Assembly (NCBI RefSeq): GCF_003852515.1
Contig: NZ_QAJK01000089.1
Location: 1-49,909 of the forward strand
Source of the DNA: Variovorax sp. KBW07
GTDB lineage: Bacteria > Pseudomonadota > Gammaproteobacteria > Burkholderiales > Burkholderiaceae_C
Length of the DNA stretch: 49,909 nt
Reading direction: 5' to 3'
Shown: positions 25,184 through 35,500 of the stretch, one piece after another
Layout of the letters: every line of letters begins with the position of its first letter
Position numbering within the stretch: position 1 is the first letter of the stretch
Position numbers and translations under genes: made by a program
The notes under the pieces: model-generated
Told to the model about the DNA's origin: nothing
What the model saw: the letters and a program-made list of their open reading frames with translations, nothing else
Database searches by the model: none

Positions 25184-27643
25184 CTAGTTCAGCAAGCGCT
25201 CGGGATTGGCGTCCAGCTTGGCCAGCGCCTCGCGCGTGGCGCGCACGGTGAGCGTCTCTTCTTCGGCCGGCACCAGCAGGCCCGCTTGCAGATACGTTGC
25301 CAGCCGTCCCACCTGGATCAGGAAGCTGCGCCCGTCGGCCGACGCGAACAGGTGCAGGCGCTTGCGGTCGCTGCGCCAGACAAATTGCACCTGGTTCACG
25401 CGGTCGTTGTGGTCGAGCATGAACCAGTTGCCCACCTGCAGCTCGTGCGCCCAGGCGACCATGTCTTCCGCCACCTGGGTGCCGGCGGCATCGGGAATGA
25501 CCTCGATCGATGCCGCATCCACGCCCAGCAGCATCTCGATGCTGTGGGCATCGAGCGGCAGGTCGGAGGCGCCGCCGTCGTCGCTGACGAAATCTTCCAG
25601 GTGCGCCAGCCGCTCGGCCATGGCTTCGATCTTGGCCTGCGGAATGGCTTCGGTCTTCGACAGGAAGGCATCGGACAGCGTGGCGCCGATGATCTTGATG
25701 TGCGCTTCCTGCGGCTCATCGACGATGCCCAGCAGCGCCATGCCCTGGCGCAGGCGCTGAAGCAGCTGCGGCAGGTCTTGAATGACGCGGGCGCGGTCGG
25801 TGCGGTTGGGCTTGGCGCTCGCGGCCCAGACCAGCTCGGAGGCCACGCGCTTGAGCATGACGGTCTGTTCGCCCTGCGCGCCATAGCGCAGCGCGGCAAT
25901 GGCCAGCACCTCGGCCCAGACCTTGAACAGGAACTCCCGGATCTCGTCGCGCACCGGCATGTCGTTGAGCATCTTGCGCAACTCGATGGTGTACTGGATG
26001 GCCATCGTTTCCTTCTGCTCGACCTGCTGCGCGACGCTCATCACGCGCTGCGTGCTGTCGCTCTGCGTCAGGTAGCGGCTGAGGAAAGCCACGAACTCGT
26101 CGAACACCAACTTGAACACGCGCTGGCCCGTCTCGGGGTATTGCTCGATCACCTGCACCACGCGGCGAATTTCGTTTTCGAGCGCGCTGCCGGTGATGGC
26201 GGCGGCGTCGAAACCCATCACGCAGGAGCCCATGCGGTCGATCAGCATGCGCGCGGGGTGCTGCAGCGTGCCGAAGAATTCGGGCTCGGCGATGGCCACG
26301 CGCAGCACCGGCATCTGCAGCCGCGCGAACCACACGCGTGCCGAGAACGGAATCCGCTCTTCGGCCAAGATGGCCTGGAACATCAGCGCCACGATCTCGA
26401 CCGTGGCCTTGTCGGCCGTGGTCGGCGCGCGCTTCTTGAGCTCGGCGCTGCGCCGGCGCAGGTCGACCGCCGATTGCTGCAGCAGCGTGGCCTGTTCGCC
26501 CGAGCCGTCCATGAACTGCGTGGCCGCCATGCGGTAGGCGACCTCTGCATCGGCGATGGCGCCGGCGAAGGTGCGCGAGAACGCCCTTGGCGCGGCGGCG
26601 CCGCCGCTGCCAGTGCCGCTGTGCGCCGCATGGCCACCGCCGCTCACGCTGCTGCTGCCGCCACCGCCGCCACTGGCACGCGCCTCCGCGCCCGGAGCGA
26701 AATTCTGGTTGCCGCCGCCACCCGCGTCACCGCCGATGCGCGCGGTCACGAAGCGCTTGAGGCTCAGCAGCGCGGTCTGCGCGCGCTGCCGGGCGATCAT
26801 CAGCGGCGAGCCGCCGGTGGTCGACGTGGACATCACGGACGACGGCGCCGAGCCCTGCTGCCCTTCGAAACCGAAGCCCGGCCGCTGCGCGCTGTGCGGG
26901 CCGCCGGACGTGCTGCTGTGGCCCTGGTGATGGTCCATCGGCGCGTTCGACGACGAGCCGCCCGTGCCCGTGCCCGCACCACCACCCGCGTTGCCCGTGC
27001 GCCGCACGAAGCTCTTGAGGTCGATCTCCGGCATCACGCCATTGGCGATCAGGAAGGCGTTGGCGCTTTCGTAGGCCTTGACGACCCCGTCGATCAGCGC
27101 CGCCTGCACCGCGTCCTGCACCCGGCTCCAGAGCCCGCGGCTCAGGCCGGCCGCCAGCCATTGCTCCACCAGCAGCTTGGCGAGCGTCTCGGGCTTCAGC
27201 ACGTCCTTGGCATCGAGCTCGCTCGTACCTTCCAGGTGCTGGATGCGCAGGCGCAAGTCGCTCAGCTCGAAGCTGGCCTTGTCGTGGATCAATTGCGCCA
27301 GGCGCGACGAAAGGATGTTGCTTTCCACCACTTCGTCGCCGATCAGCTCGAGCCGCAGCGCCGAAGACGAGGTCGACGGCGCGCTGCCGGTCGATGCGCC
27401 CAGCGCCTTGCGCCAGCCGGTCTGGGCGAGCGAAATCCATTGGGAGCCCTGTCCCTGGAACGCCACGAAGTCGTCGCGGTGCTCCTGCATGGCGCGGGCG
27501 TTGCCGGCTTCCGAAGACTGCGAGGCCAGCCGGTCCCGGATCGCGCGGGCCAGCGGAACGATCACGCCTTCCGTGGCCAATACGAAACGCTCACGCGTCT
27601 CGCGTGCGAGCTGCAGGGAGGAAGCGGACCGCGCAATGCTCAT
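25184..27643 (-). CDS. DUF1631 protein
   Basis: This 819-residue cytoplasmic protein matches DUF1631, a large family found in beta- and gammaproteobacteria (also called thymidine-phosphorylase-like in old annotations, without support). Recognisable parts are the N-terminal MSIARSASSLQLARETRERFV and IHDKASFELSDLRLRIQHLEG, the middle FSARVWFARLQMPVLRVAIAEPEFF and HPARMLIDRMG, and a C-terminal region ending in VRATREALAKLDANPERLLN that is reminiscent of PilZ-like domains. A Gly/Ser-rich low-complexity stretch (residues about 240-390) separates the halves and is probably a flexible linker. I do not know its function. Confidence 0.85.
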   Translation of the reverse strand: MSIARSASSLQLARETRERFVLATEGVIVPLARAIRDRLASQSSEAGNARAMQEHRDDFVAFQGQGSQWISLAQTGWRKALGASTGSAPSTSSSALRLELIGDEVVESNILSSRLAQLIHDKASFELSDLRLRIQHLEGTSELDAKDVLKPETLAKLLVEQWLAAGLSRGLWSRVQDAVQAALIDGVVKAYESANAFLIANGVMPEIDLKSFVRRTGNAGGGAGTGTGGSSSNAPMDHHQGHSSTSGGPHSAQRPGFGFEGQQGSAPSSVMSTSTTGGSPLMIARQRAQTALLSLKRFVTARIGGDAGGGGNQNFAPGAEARASGGGGGSSSVSGGGHAAHSGTGSGGAAAPRAFSRTFAGAIADAEVAYRMAATQFMDGSGEQATLLQQSAVDLRRRSAELKKRAPTTADKATVEIVALMFQAILAEERIPFSARVWFARLQMPVLRVAIAEPEFFGTLQHPARMLIDRMGSCVMGFDAAAITGSALENEIRRVVQVIEQYPETGQRVFKLVFDEFVAFLSRYLTQSDSTQRVMSVAQQVEQKETMAIQYTIELRKMLNDMPVRDEIREFLFKVWAEVLAIAALRYGAQGEQTVMLKRVASELVWAASAKPNRTDRARVIQDLPQLLQRLRQGMALLGIVDEPQEAHIKIIGATLSDAFLSKTEAIPQAKIEAMAERLAHLEDFVSDDGGASDLPLDAHSIEMLLGVDAASIEVIPDAAGTQVAEDMVAWAHELQVGNWFMLDHNDRVNQVQFVWRSDRKRLHLFASADGRSFLIQVGRLATYLQAGLLVPAEEETLTVRATREALAKLDANPERLLN

Positions 27644-27804
27644 TGAAAGATCGGGAAAACCAAGGTAAACGATTCGACGTTGTCGGCAACACCCGCGAGC
27701 TTGCATCGGGATGCGCAACCGCACAAGTGTCTGCACCGCCAGCGTTGCATGCGAACCGCGGTGCGGCCCCGCCGCTGCCGCTTTGTTTGAACCTCAAGTA
27801 TCCG

Positions 27805-28764
27805 TCAGACCACAGCGCCGGCGTTGGGGTCGTCTTCCGATTCGCCGTCGCGCTTGGTCGGGCCGCCCTTGATCAGGTCTTCGCGCTTCACGCCCAGCCA
27901 CATGGCGATGGCGGCAGCCACGAAACAGGACGAGTAGATGCCGAAGCAGATGCCGATGGTCAGCGCCAGGGCGAAGTAATGCAGGGTCGGGCCGCCGAAG
28001 AAGAACATCGACAGCACCACCAGCTGCGTGGAGCCGTGGGTGATGATGGTCCGGCTGATGGTCGAGGTGATCGCGTTGTCGATCACTTCGTGGGTCGACA
28101 GCTTCCGGTAGCGGCGGAAGTTCTCGCGGACCCGGTCGAAGATAACCACCGATTCGTTCACCGAGTAGCCCAGCACCGCCAGCACCGCCGCCAGCACCGC
28201 CAGCGAGAACTCCCACTGGAAGAAGGCGAAAAAGCCCAGGATGATCACCACGTCGTGCAGGTTGGCCAGAACGGTAGCCAGCGCAAACTTCCATTCAAAG
28301 CGAAACGCCAGGTAGATCATGATGCCGACGACCACCATGCCAAGGGCCTTCAGGCCGTTGGTGGTGAGTTCCTCGCCGACCTGCGGTCCGACGACCTCCA
28401 GGCCGCGCTGGGTGGCCGAGGGGTCGACCGACTGGAGCGCGCCCATGACCTGAGAGCTTTGCTGGTCGGAGCTCATGCCCTTCTGGGCCGGCAGGCGGAT
28501 CTGCACGTTTTCGGACGAGCCGTAGCTCTGCACCTGCACGTCCGCATAGCCGAGCTTGCCGATGGCTTCGCGGACTTTGCCGATGTCGGCCGATTGCTTG
28601 TAGGCGACTTCCATCACCGTGCCGCCCGTGAACTCGACCGACAGGTGCAGGCCGCGATGGAACAGGAAGAACACGGCCAGCGCGAAGGTGGCGAAAGAGA
28701 CGATGTTCAGCACCAGTGCATGGCGCATGAACGGGATCGTCTTGTGGATGCGGAAAAATTCCAT
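27805..28764 (-). CDS. secF: Protein-export membrane protein SecF
   Basis: SecF with SecD uses the proton gradient to pull exported proteins through SecYEG. The 319-residue product starts MEFFRIHKTIPFMRHALVLNIVSFATFALAVFFLF, a first transmembrane helix, and has HLSVEFTGGTVMEV, then five C-terminal helices with NLHDVVIILGFFAFF, VLGYSVNESVVIFDRVREN and SRTIITHGSTQLVVLSMFFFGG. It follows secD by 18 bp. The gap of 161 bp to the DUF1631 start downstream shows no clear terminator. Confidence 0.97.
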   Translation of the reverse strand: MEFFRIHKTIPFMRHALVLNIVSFATFALAVFFLFHRGLHLSVEFTGGTVMEVAYKQSADIGKVREAIGKLGYADVQVQSYGSSENVQIRLPAQKGMSSDQQSSQVMGALQSVDPSATQRGLEVVGPQVGEELTTNGLKALGMVVVGIMIYLAFRFEWKFALATVLANLHDVVIILGFFAFFQWEFSLAVLAAVLAVLGYSVNESVVIFDRVRENFRRYRKLSTHEVIDNAITSTISRTIITHGSTQLVVLSMFFFGGPTLHYFALALTIGICFGIYSSCFVAAAIAMWLGVKREDLIKGGPTKRDGESEDDPNAGAVV

Positions 28765-28782
28765 GGCGCTTGTCCTTGAGCT

Positions 28783-30675
28783 TTACTTGGCGTCGGCCAC
28801 GGCCGTGCCGTCGGCGCCATCGGCCTTGGGCCGCCAGACCGTGCCGATCGACACCGACTTGAGCTTCTTCTTCTGGCCGTACCAGAAGTTCACGAGGCCA
28901 CGCGAGAAGAACACGGCCGAGAACATCGAGGTGACGATGCCGATGCAATGCACCACCGCGAAGCCGCGCACCGGGCCCGAACCGAAGGCCAGCAACGCGA
29001 TACCCGCGATCAGCGTGGTCACGTTGGAGTCGAGAATCGTGCCCCAGGCGCGTTCGTAGCCCGCGTGGATGGCCGCCTGCGGCGACGCCCCGTTGCGAAG
29101 CTCTTCGCGCACGCGCTCGTTGATCAGCACGTTGGAGTCGATGGCCACGCCGATGGCAAGCGCCATGGCCGCAATGCCGGGCAGCGTGAGCGTGGCCTGC
29201 AGCATCGAGAGAATGGCCACCAGCAGCATCAGGTTGACGGCCAGCGCGATCGAGGAGAACAGGCCGAACAGTGCGTAGTACGCGCACATGAAGACCATGA
29301 TCGCCAGGAAGCCGTACATCACGCTCTTGAAGCCCTTCTCGATGTTGTCGGCGCCCAGGCTCGGACCAATGGTGCGTTCCTGGATGATTTCCATTGGCGC
29401 GGCCAGCGAGCCGGCGCGCAGCAGCAGCGCGAGGTCGTTGGCTTCGCTCACGGTCATCGAGCCCGAAACCTGGAAGCGGTTGCCCAGTTCGCCGTTGATC
29501 GACGGGGCCGTGAGCACTTCGCCCTTGCCCTTCTCGAAGATCAGCATGGCCATGCGCTTCTTGAAGTTTTCGCGGCTGACGTCGCGCATGATGCGGCCGC
29601 CCTTGGCGTCCATGGTCAGGTCGACCTTGGGCTGGTTGCTCTGCTGGTCGAAGCCAGGCTGGGCATCGGTGAGGTTTTCGCCGGTGACGAGCACCTGCTT
29701 CTTCACGATCACCGGACGGCCCGTGCGGTCGAGGAATTTCTCGGAGCCGAAAGGCACCGGTCCGCCGCCCAGCTCGGCCGCGCGGCCTTCGGGGCTTTCG
29801 TCGACCATGCGCATTTCGAGCGTGGCGGTGCGGCCCAGGATTTCCTTGGCCTTGGCCGTGTCCTGAACGCCGGGCAGTTGCACCACGATGCGGTCCAGGC
29901 CCTGCTGCTGGATCACCGGCTCGGCCACGCCGAGTTCGTTGATCCGGTTGTGCAGCGTCGTGATGTTCTGCTTGAGCGCGGCATCCTGCAGGCGGCGCGC
30001 GGCCTCCGGCTTGATGGTCGCCGTCAGGCGCCAGTTGCTGCCGTCCTGGCTGTCGGTGGTGGAGAGGTCCTGGAACTGGTCCTGGATGATCCGCTTGGCC
30101 GCGTCGAGCGAGGCCGCGTCGCGGAAAGTCACCTCGACCGTCTGGCCGTTACGGCTCACCTGCGTGCCGCGGATGCTCTTGTCGCGGAAGGTGGTGCGCA
30201 GGTCGCTCGCAAAGGACTCGGCCTTCTTGTCGATCGCGCCCTTCATGTCGACCTGCAGCAGGAAGTCGACGCCGCCGCGCAGGTCGAGGCCGAGGTACAT
30301 CGGGAAAGCGTGCAGCGCGGTCAGCCACGAAGGCGAACGCGACAGCAGGTTCAGCGCCACCGTGTAGGGCGGGTCGCTGGCATCGGGCACCAGCGCGCGC
30401 TGCAGCACGTCGCGACCCTTGAGCTGGTCGTCCGTGGTGGTGAAGCGGGCACGCAGCGAGCCTGCGTCGAGCGTGATCAGGTCGGGCGTCAGGCCCGCCG
30501 ACTTCAGCGCCTCTTCGACCCGGGTCTGGGTGGCGGCGTCGACCTTGACGGTCGTCTTGGCCGCGGACACCTGTACAGCAGGTGCCTCACCGAAGAAATT
30601 GGGCAGGGCATAGATGAGCCCCACCAGCAACACGATCACGATGATCGCGTACTTCCAGACCGGGTAACGGTTCAT
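28783..30675 (-). CDS. secD: Protein-export membrane protein SecD
   Basis: The 630-residue partner of SecF starts MNRYPVWKYAIIVIVLLVGLIYALPNFFG and has the D1 motif MYLGLDLRGGVDFLLQVDM, a large periplasmic domain (P1, residues about 60-430) and C-terminal helices with LPGIAAMALAIGVAIDSNVLINERVREELRNG and LLAFGSGPVRGFAVVHCIGIVTSMFSAVFFSR. All are standard for SecD. It follows yajC by 81 bp on the same strand and precedes secF, forming the classic yajC-secD-secF unit. Confidence 0.97.
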   Translation of the reverse strand: MNRYPVWKYAIIVIVLLVGLIYALPNFFGEAPAVQVSAAKTTVKVDAATQTRVEEALKSAGLTPDLITLDAGSLRARFTTTDDQLKGRDVLQRALVPDASDPPYTVALNLLSRSPSWLTALHAFPMYLGLDLRGGVDFLLQVDMKGAIDKKAESFASDLRTTFRDKSIRGTQVSRNGQTVEVTFRDAASLDAAKRIIQDQFQDLSTTDSQDGSNWRLTATIKPEAARRLQDAALKQNITTLHNRINELGVAEPVIQQQGLDRIVVQLPGVQDTAKAKEILGRTATLEMRMVDESPEGRAAELGGGPVPFGSEKFLDRTGRPVIVKKQVLVTGENLTDAQPGFDQQSNQPKVDLTMDAKGGRIMRDVSRENFKKRMAMLIFEKGKGEVLTAPSINGELGNRFQVSGSMTVSEANDLALLLRAGSLAAPMEIIQERTIGPSLGADNIEKGFKSVMYGFLAIMVFMCAYYALFGLFSSIALAVNLMLLVAILSMLQATLTLPGIAAMALAIGVAIDSNVLINERVREELRNGASPQAAIHAGYERAWGTILDSNVTTLIAGIALLAFGSGPVRGFAVVHCIGIVTSMFSAVFFSRGLVNFWYGQKKKLKSVSIGTVWRPKADGADGTAVADAK

Positions 30676-30756
30676 GAGAAAGCGCTTTTCTAGAACGGAA
30701 CACGGCGTGAATTGGGGCCCTGCGCCGCAAAGCGCAAGGATCAGCTCACGCTTTTT

Positions 30757-31089
30757 TTACTTGACGGCGCCCTTGGGCAGGACCTGGACCACAGCACTGC
30801 GCTGCACCTTGATCTCGACGCCATTGGCGATTTCGAGGCCCAGGTACTGGTCGCCCAGCGAGGTGATCTTGCCGAGCACACCGCCGGCGGTGGCGACTTC
30901 GTCGCCCTTGGCCAGCGCTTCGATCATGGCGCGCGCTTCTTTCTGGCGCTTCATTTGCGGGCGGATCATGACGAAATACAGCACCACGAACATCAGCACC
31001 AGGGGCAGCATGCTCCCGAGCGAGGACAACATGTCACCGCCGCCGGCGGCTGCGGGCGCGGTCTGGGCGAAAGCAGAGGAAATGAACAA
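30757..31089 (-). CDS. yajC: Preprotein translocase subunit YajC
   Basis: YajC is the small inner-membrane partner of SecDF. The 110-residue product starts MFISSAFAQTAPAAAGGGDMLSSLGSMLPLVLMFVVLYFVMIRPQMKRQKEARAMIEALAKGDEVATAGGVLGKI, with one transmembrane helix and the conserved RPQ-KR-KE and GDEV-T-GG-G-I motifs. I chose TTG at 31089 because GGAG lies six bases before it and the result matches family length. The longer open frame upstream contains no family sequence. Confidence 0.93.
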   Translation of the reverse strand: MFISSAFAQTAPAAAGGGDMLSSLGSMLPLVLMFVVLYFVMIRPQMKRQKEARAMIEALAKGDEVATAGGVLGKITSLGDQYLGLEIANGVEIKVQRSAVVQVLPKGAVK

Positions 31090-31447
31090 GAGAGTCTCCA
31101 ACAGAGGGAAGAGAAAACGAGAAGAGCGCGAACCGGGGTCCGTCGTTCCATCTCTTCGCGGCCACAGGGAAAACGGGCCGCAAATCAAAGCTCGGCGGGG
31201 CTTGGCCGCGCACAGCACCGGGCATTGTATTCGGGGCGCAGCGCCTCCCGGGGTGCTATCCCGGCGCGACGAGCGGGGCTTTCAGAAGGCTTCCCGGCCT
31301 TGCGATTGCTTCTGTTTCGATAGCAAATACTCTACGCACCACGAGCTTTTCCGCTCTTTTTCCGGATTTCCCCGCGTAGCGCTTGAGAGGCGAAGCGACG
31401 GCAGCCGGACAATTCCATCCGCTTGACGCGCAAATCAAGGAGCCTCC
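31090..31447. other. 358-bp gap between divergent yajC and the DUF1016 gene
   Basis: No gene is supported here. The yajC-proximal part holds its leader and presumably its promoter. The stretch 31290-31380 is richer in A and T than its surroundings. It includes TTTGCTATCGAAACAGAAGC on the minus strand, which resembles a short repeat common in Comamonadaceae intergenic DNA; this is from memory. The last bases (CAAATCAAGGAGCCTCC) give the DUF1016 gene a good ribosome binding site. Confidence 0.5.
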
Positions 31448-32545
31448 ATGAGCAAGCGCAACAGCTTGACGACAGCCAGCGCCGCACCGGCGCTTCGCAA
31501 GGGCACCGATCCCCTGCTGACAGACTTGCGGCAGTTGATCGAGCAGGCCCGGCAAACGGCCGCCGCCGCGGTGAATGCGGGACTGACGCTCATGTACTGG
31601 CGCATCGGCCAGCGCATCCGCACCGAAGTGCTGGGCGGCCAGCGCGCCAGCTATGGTGAAGAAATTGTCGCGACGCTGTCACGACAATTGGCCAGCGACT
31701 ATGGCCGCGGCTTCGAGGAGAAAAACCTCCGGCGCATGGTGCAGTTCGCCGAGGTGTTCCCTTCCGAGGAAATTGTCGTATCGCTGATACGACATTTGAG
31801 CTGGACGCACTTCCTGGTGCTGCTGCCGGTCAAGGACCCACTTGCCCGCGAGTTCTATGCACAGATGTGCCAGCTCGAAGGCTGGAGCGTTCGTACCTTG
31901 CGGGAGCGCGTCGGCTCGCTGCTCTACGAGCGCACCGCCGTGTCGCGCCAGCCCGACGCGTTGATTCGCCATGAACTCGGCGAGCTGAAAGGCCAGAACC
32001 CCACCGAGCCGGCCTTGCTGCTGAAAGACCCGTACGTGCTCGACTTCCTGGGCCTGCAAGACCGGCACCTGGAGAAGGATCTCGAGGACGCCATCCTGCG
32101 CGAGCTCGAGAGTTTTTTGCTCGAACTCGGGGCAGGCTTCAGCTTCGTGGCGCGGCAACGGCGCATCCAGCTGGACAACGACGATTTCTACATCGACCTG
32201 CTTTTCTACAACCGCAAGCTGCGCCGCCTGGTGGCGATCGAGTTGAAGCTGGGCGAATTCCGCGCCGAGTACAAGGGCCAGATGGAGCTCTACCTGCGCT
32301 GGCTGGCGCGCCATGACCAAGAGCCCGGCGACGCGCCGCCACTGGGCATCATTCTTTGTACCGGCAAGAAGCAGGAACAGATCGAACTGCTCGAGCTGAA
32401 CAAATCAGGCATTCACGTGGCGGAGTACCTCACCGTGCTGCCGCCGCGCGAAGTGTTCGAGCAGAAGATCCACGGCGCCCTGGTGGCCGCCCGGGCCCGG
32501 CTGGAAAGCCGGGCCGAAGGCAACGACAAAGGCGAGGCCGGCTGA
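31448..32545 (+). CDS. DUF1016 / YhcG-type PDDEXK nuclease-like protein
   Basis: The 365-residue protein has the DUF1016 N-terminal domain (LMYWRIGQRI, YGEEIVATLSRQLASDYGRGFEEKNLRRMVQFAEVFP, LSWTHFLVLLP) and a C-terminal PDDEXK-type fold with Asp250 (DDFYIDLLFYNRKLRR) and Glu265-Leu-Lys267 (VAIELKLGEF). These are the expected catalytic residues, so it may cut or bind DNA or RNA; the cellular role of the family is not established. AGGAG lies 8 bases before the ATG. It stands alone, with divergent yajC on one side and a convergent gene whose stop codon directly abuts its own. It may be an acquired gene. Confidence 0.88.
   Translation: MSKRNSLTTASAAPALRKGTDPLLTDLRQLIEQARQTAAAAVNAGLTLMYWRIGQRIRTEVLGGQRASYGEEIVATLSRQLASDYGRGFEEKNLRRMVQFAEVFPSEEIVVSLIRHLSWTHFLVLLPVKDPLAREFYAQMCQLEGWSVRTLRERVGSLLYERTAVSRQPDALIRHELGELKGQNPTEPALLLKDPYVLDFLGLQDRHLEKDLEDAILRELESFLLELGAGFSFVARQRRIQLDNDDFYIDLLFYNRKLRRLVAIELKLGEFRAEYKGQMELYLRWLARHDQEPGDAPPLGIILCTGKKQEQIELLELNKSGIHVAEYLTVLPPREVFEQKIHGALVAARARLESRAEGNDKGEAG
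31663..31689. repeat. In-frame palindrome 1 inside the DUF1016 gene
   Basis: AATTGTCGCGAC, a GCT triloop and GTCACGACAATT form a 12-bp stem with one mismatch. It codes for IVATLSRQL within residues 72-81 of the DUF1016 protein. It matches the second palindrome at 31771-31797 in size, loop and outer stem. Confidence 0.85.
31771..31797. repeat. In-frame palindrome 2 inside the DUF1016 gene
   Basis: AATTGTCGTATC, a GCT triloop and GATACGACATTT form a 12-bp stem with one mismatch. It codes for IVVSLIRHL within residues 108-117. The inner stem differs from palindrome 1 on both sides (GAC/GTC there, ATC/GAT here), so pairing is preserved. The two starts are exactly 108 bp (36 codons) apart. Confidence 0.85.
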
Positions 32546-35500
32546 TCAGGCCGCGGCGCGCTGCGCCTGAGGATTGCGCCACTTGCCCAGCAGCTCGTTC
32601 CAGCGCGCGCGGGCCGCCACCAGGTTGCGGTCCTTGACGTGGCCGTAGCCGCGGATCTGCTCGGGCAGGCCGGCAATTTCCAGGGCCAGCGCGTGGTTGT
32701 CGGCGCGCAGGGCGCCGATCACTTCCTCGATGCTGGCGCGGTACTCGCCGATCAGCGCGCGCTCGGTCTTGCGCTCTTCGGTGCGGCCAAAGATGTCGAG
32801 CGCCGTGCCGCGCACGCCCTTCAGCTTGGCGAGCAGCTTGAAGCCCGTGAGCATCCAGGGGCCGAACTTCTGCTTCTGCAGCTGGCCCTTGGCGTTCTTC
32901 TTGGCCATGAGCGGCGGCGCGAGGTGGTAGTTGAGCTTGTAGTCGCCCTCGAACATGCCTTCGACGCGGTCAAGGAAAGTCCGGTCGGTGTGCAGGCGCG
33001 CGACTTCGTACTCGTCCTTGTAGGCCATCAGCTTGAACAGGTAGCGGGCCACCGTTTCGGTCAGGGCGGTCTTGCCCAGGGCCGATTCGGCCTGCTGCAC
33101 CTTGCCGACGAACTGCTTGTACTGCTCGGCATAGGCAGCGTTCTGGTAGCCGGTCAGGAATTCGACGCGGCGGGCCACGATGGCCTCGACCGTTTCGCGC
33201 TTCTTGAACTCGATGACCTGGCCCGGGCGCACGCGCTTTTGCAGTTCTTCAGGACGCACGGCGGCCTGGCGGCCCCACTCGAAGGCGGTCTTGTTGTTCT
33301 CGATGGCCACGGCATTGAGCTCGATGGCGCGCATCAGCGACTCGTGCGCCAGCGGCAGCCAGCCCTTTTGCCAGGCGTAGCCCAGGATCATCGGGTTGAC
33401 GTAGATGCTGTCGCCCATCAGCGTGGTGGCGGCCGCATCGGCGTCGAAGGTGCCCATGCCGTCGATGCCCACGGCACGCGCAATTTCAGCGGCGCAGGCG
33501 TCTTCGGGGTTCTGCCAGTTGGCATTGCGCACGAAGGCGGCGGTGGGCGAGCTGTGGCTGTTGAGCGCCACGTGCGTGCGCCCTTCGCGCATGCGCGCCA
33601 TGGTTTCGCCGTTGACCGTGACCAGCGGATCGCAGGCCAGGATCAGGTCGGCGGCCGCGGTGCCGACGCGCGTGGTGCGGATGTCGTCCTGCGTGTCGCC
33701 GATGAGCACGTGGCTCCAGGTGGCGCCGCCCTTCTGCGCCAGGCCGGCCGCGTCCTGCGTGACGATGCCCTTGGCCTCGATGTGCGCGGCCATGCCCAGC
33801 AGCTGGCCGATGGTGATGACGCCGGTGCCACCGACGCCCGCCACCACCACGCCCCAGACCTTGCCACCCGCCAGCGAGGGAATCACGGGCTCGGGCAGCA
33901 GGCCAAACTCGGCCGGCGTGGCCGCCTTGTTCTTGCTCTTCTTCTTGAGCTGGCCGCCTTCGACGGTGACGAAGCTCGGGCAGAAGCCCTTCAGGCAGCT
34001 CATGTCCTTGTTGCAGCTGCTCTGGTTGATGGTGCGCTTGCGGCCGAATTCGGTTTCCAGCGGTTCCACGGAGAGGCAATTGCTCTGCACGCTGCAGTCG
34101 CCGCAGCCTTCGCAGACCAGCTCGTTGATGACCACGCGCTTGGCCGGATCGACGGCGGTGCCCCGCTTGCGGCGGCGGCGCTTTTCGGTGGCGCAGGTCT
34201 GGTCGTAGATGATGGCCGTGGTGCCCGGCATGGCGCGGAATTCGCGCTGGATTTCGTCGAGCAGGTCGCGGTGCTTCACCTGCACGTGGTCGCCGGGGAT
34301 GCTCACGCCTTCGTACTTCTCGGGCTCGTCGGTCACGATGACGACCTTCTTCGTGCCCTCGGCATGCAGGCTCTCGGCAATCTGCAGCACCGAGTGGCCT
34401 TCGGGCCGCTCGCCGACCTGCTGGCCGCCGGTCATGGCCACCGCGTCGTTGTAGAGGATCTTGTAGGTGATGTTCACGCCGGCCGCGATGCTCTGGCGAA
34501 TGGCGAGCAGGCCGCTGTGGAAGTACGTACCGTCGCCCAGGTTCGCGAAGATGTGCTGGTCGGTCGTGAAGGGCTGCTGGCCCACCCATGGCACACCCTC
34601 GCCGCCCATCTGCGTGAAGCCGATGGTCGAGCGGTCCATCCAGGTCGCCATGAAGTGGCAGCCGATACCGCCCATGGCGCGCGAGCCTTCGGGCACCACG
34701 GTGCTGGTGTTGTGCGGGCAGCCCGAGCAGAACCACGGCTGGCGCGTGGCGTCGGCCACGCTGGTGGACGCCTGCTGCACCACCATCGAACGCTCCTTGG
34801 CTTCGAGGATGGCCAGTTGCGCTTCGATGCGGGCCGTCATGTCGGCGCCGGCGGCGGCCAGCAGGCCGGTCTTCTTCAGGCGCGCGGCAATGGCCTTGGC
34901 GATCAGGGCCGGGTTCAGGTCAGCGTTGGCGCGCAGCAGCGTGTGGGCGGTGGGGTTGGGCATCGACCATTCGCCGCCGGAGTAGCCGTCGGCGCTGGCG
35001 CCTTCGCCTTCGTCGAACTTGCCGACCACGTTGGGCCGCACGTCCGAGCGCCAGTTGTAGAGCTCTTCCTTCAGCTGGTATTCGATGACCTGGCGCTTTT
35101 CCTCGACCACCAGAATCTCTTGCAGGCCGGTGGCGAACTCGCGCGTCAGCTGCGCCTCCAGCGGCCACACCACGGCCACCTTGTGCAGGCGAATGCCCAG
35201 CTGGCGGCAGGCCGCATCGTCAAGCCCCAGGTCGAGCAGCGCCTGGCGCGTATCGTTGAAGGCCTTGCCGCTGGCCATGATGCCGAAGCGGTCGTTCGGG
35301 CCTTCGATCACGTTGTAGTTCAGGCGGTTGGCGCGGATGTACGCCAGCGCGGCATACCACTTGTAGTGCATGAGCCGGGCTTCCTGCTCCAGCGCATGGT
35401 CGGGCCAGCGGATGTGCAGGCCGCCGGGCGGCATTTCGAAATCGGTGGGAATGACGATCTCGACGCGCTCGGGGTCGATCATGGCCGTGGCGCTCGACTC

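Noticed and set aside
31300-31330. Mobile element remnant suggested by a Comamonadaceae-like short repeat
   Set aside because: The likeness is from memory, covers about 20 bases and has no inverted ends or transposase nearby.
31345-31372. GAGC/GCTC mini-hairpin with T run upstream of the DUF1016 gene
   Set aside because: The stem is only 4 bp and no gene ends before it on that strand.
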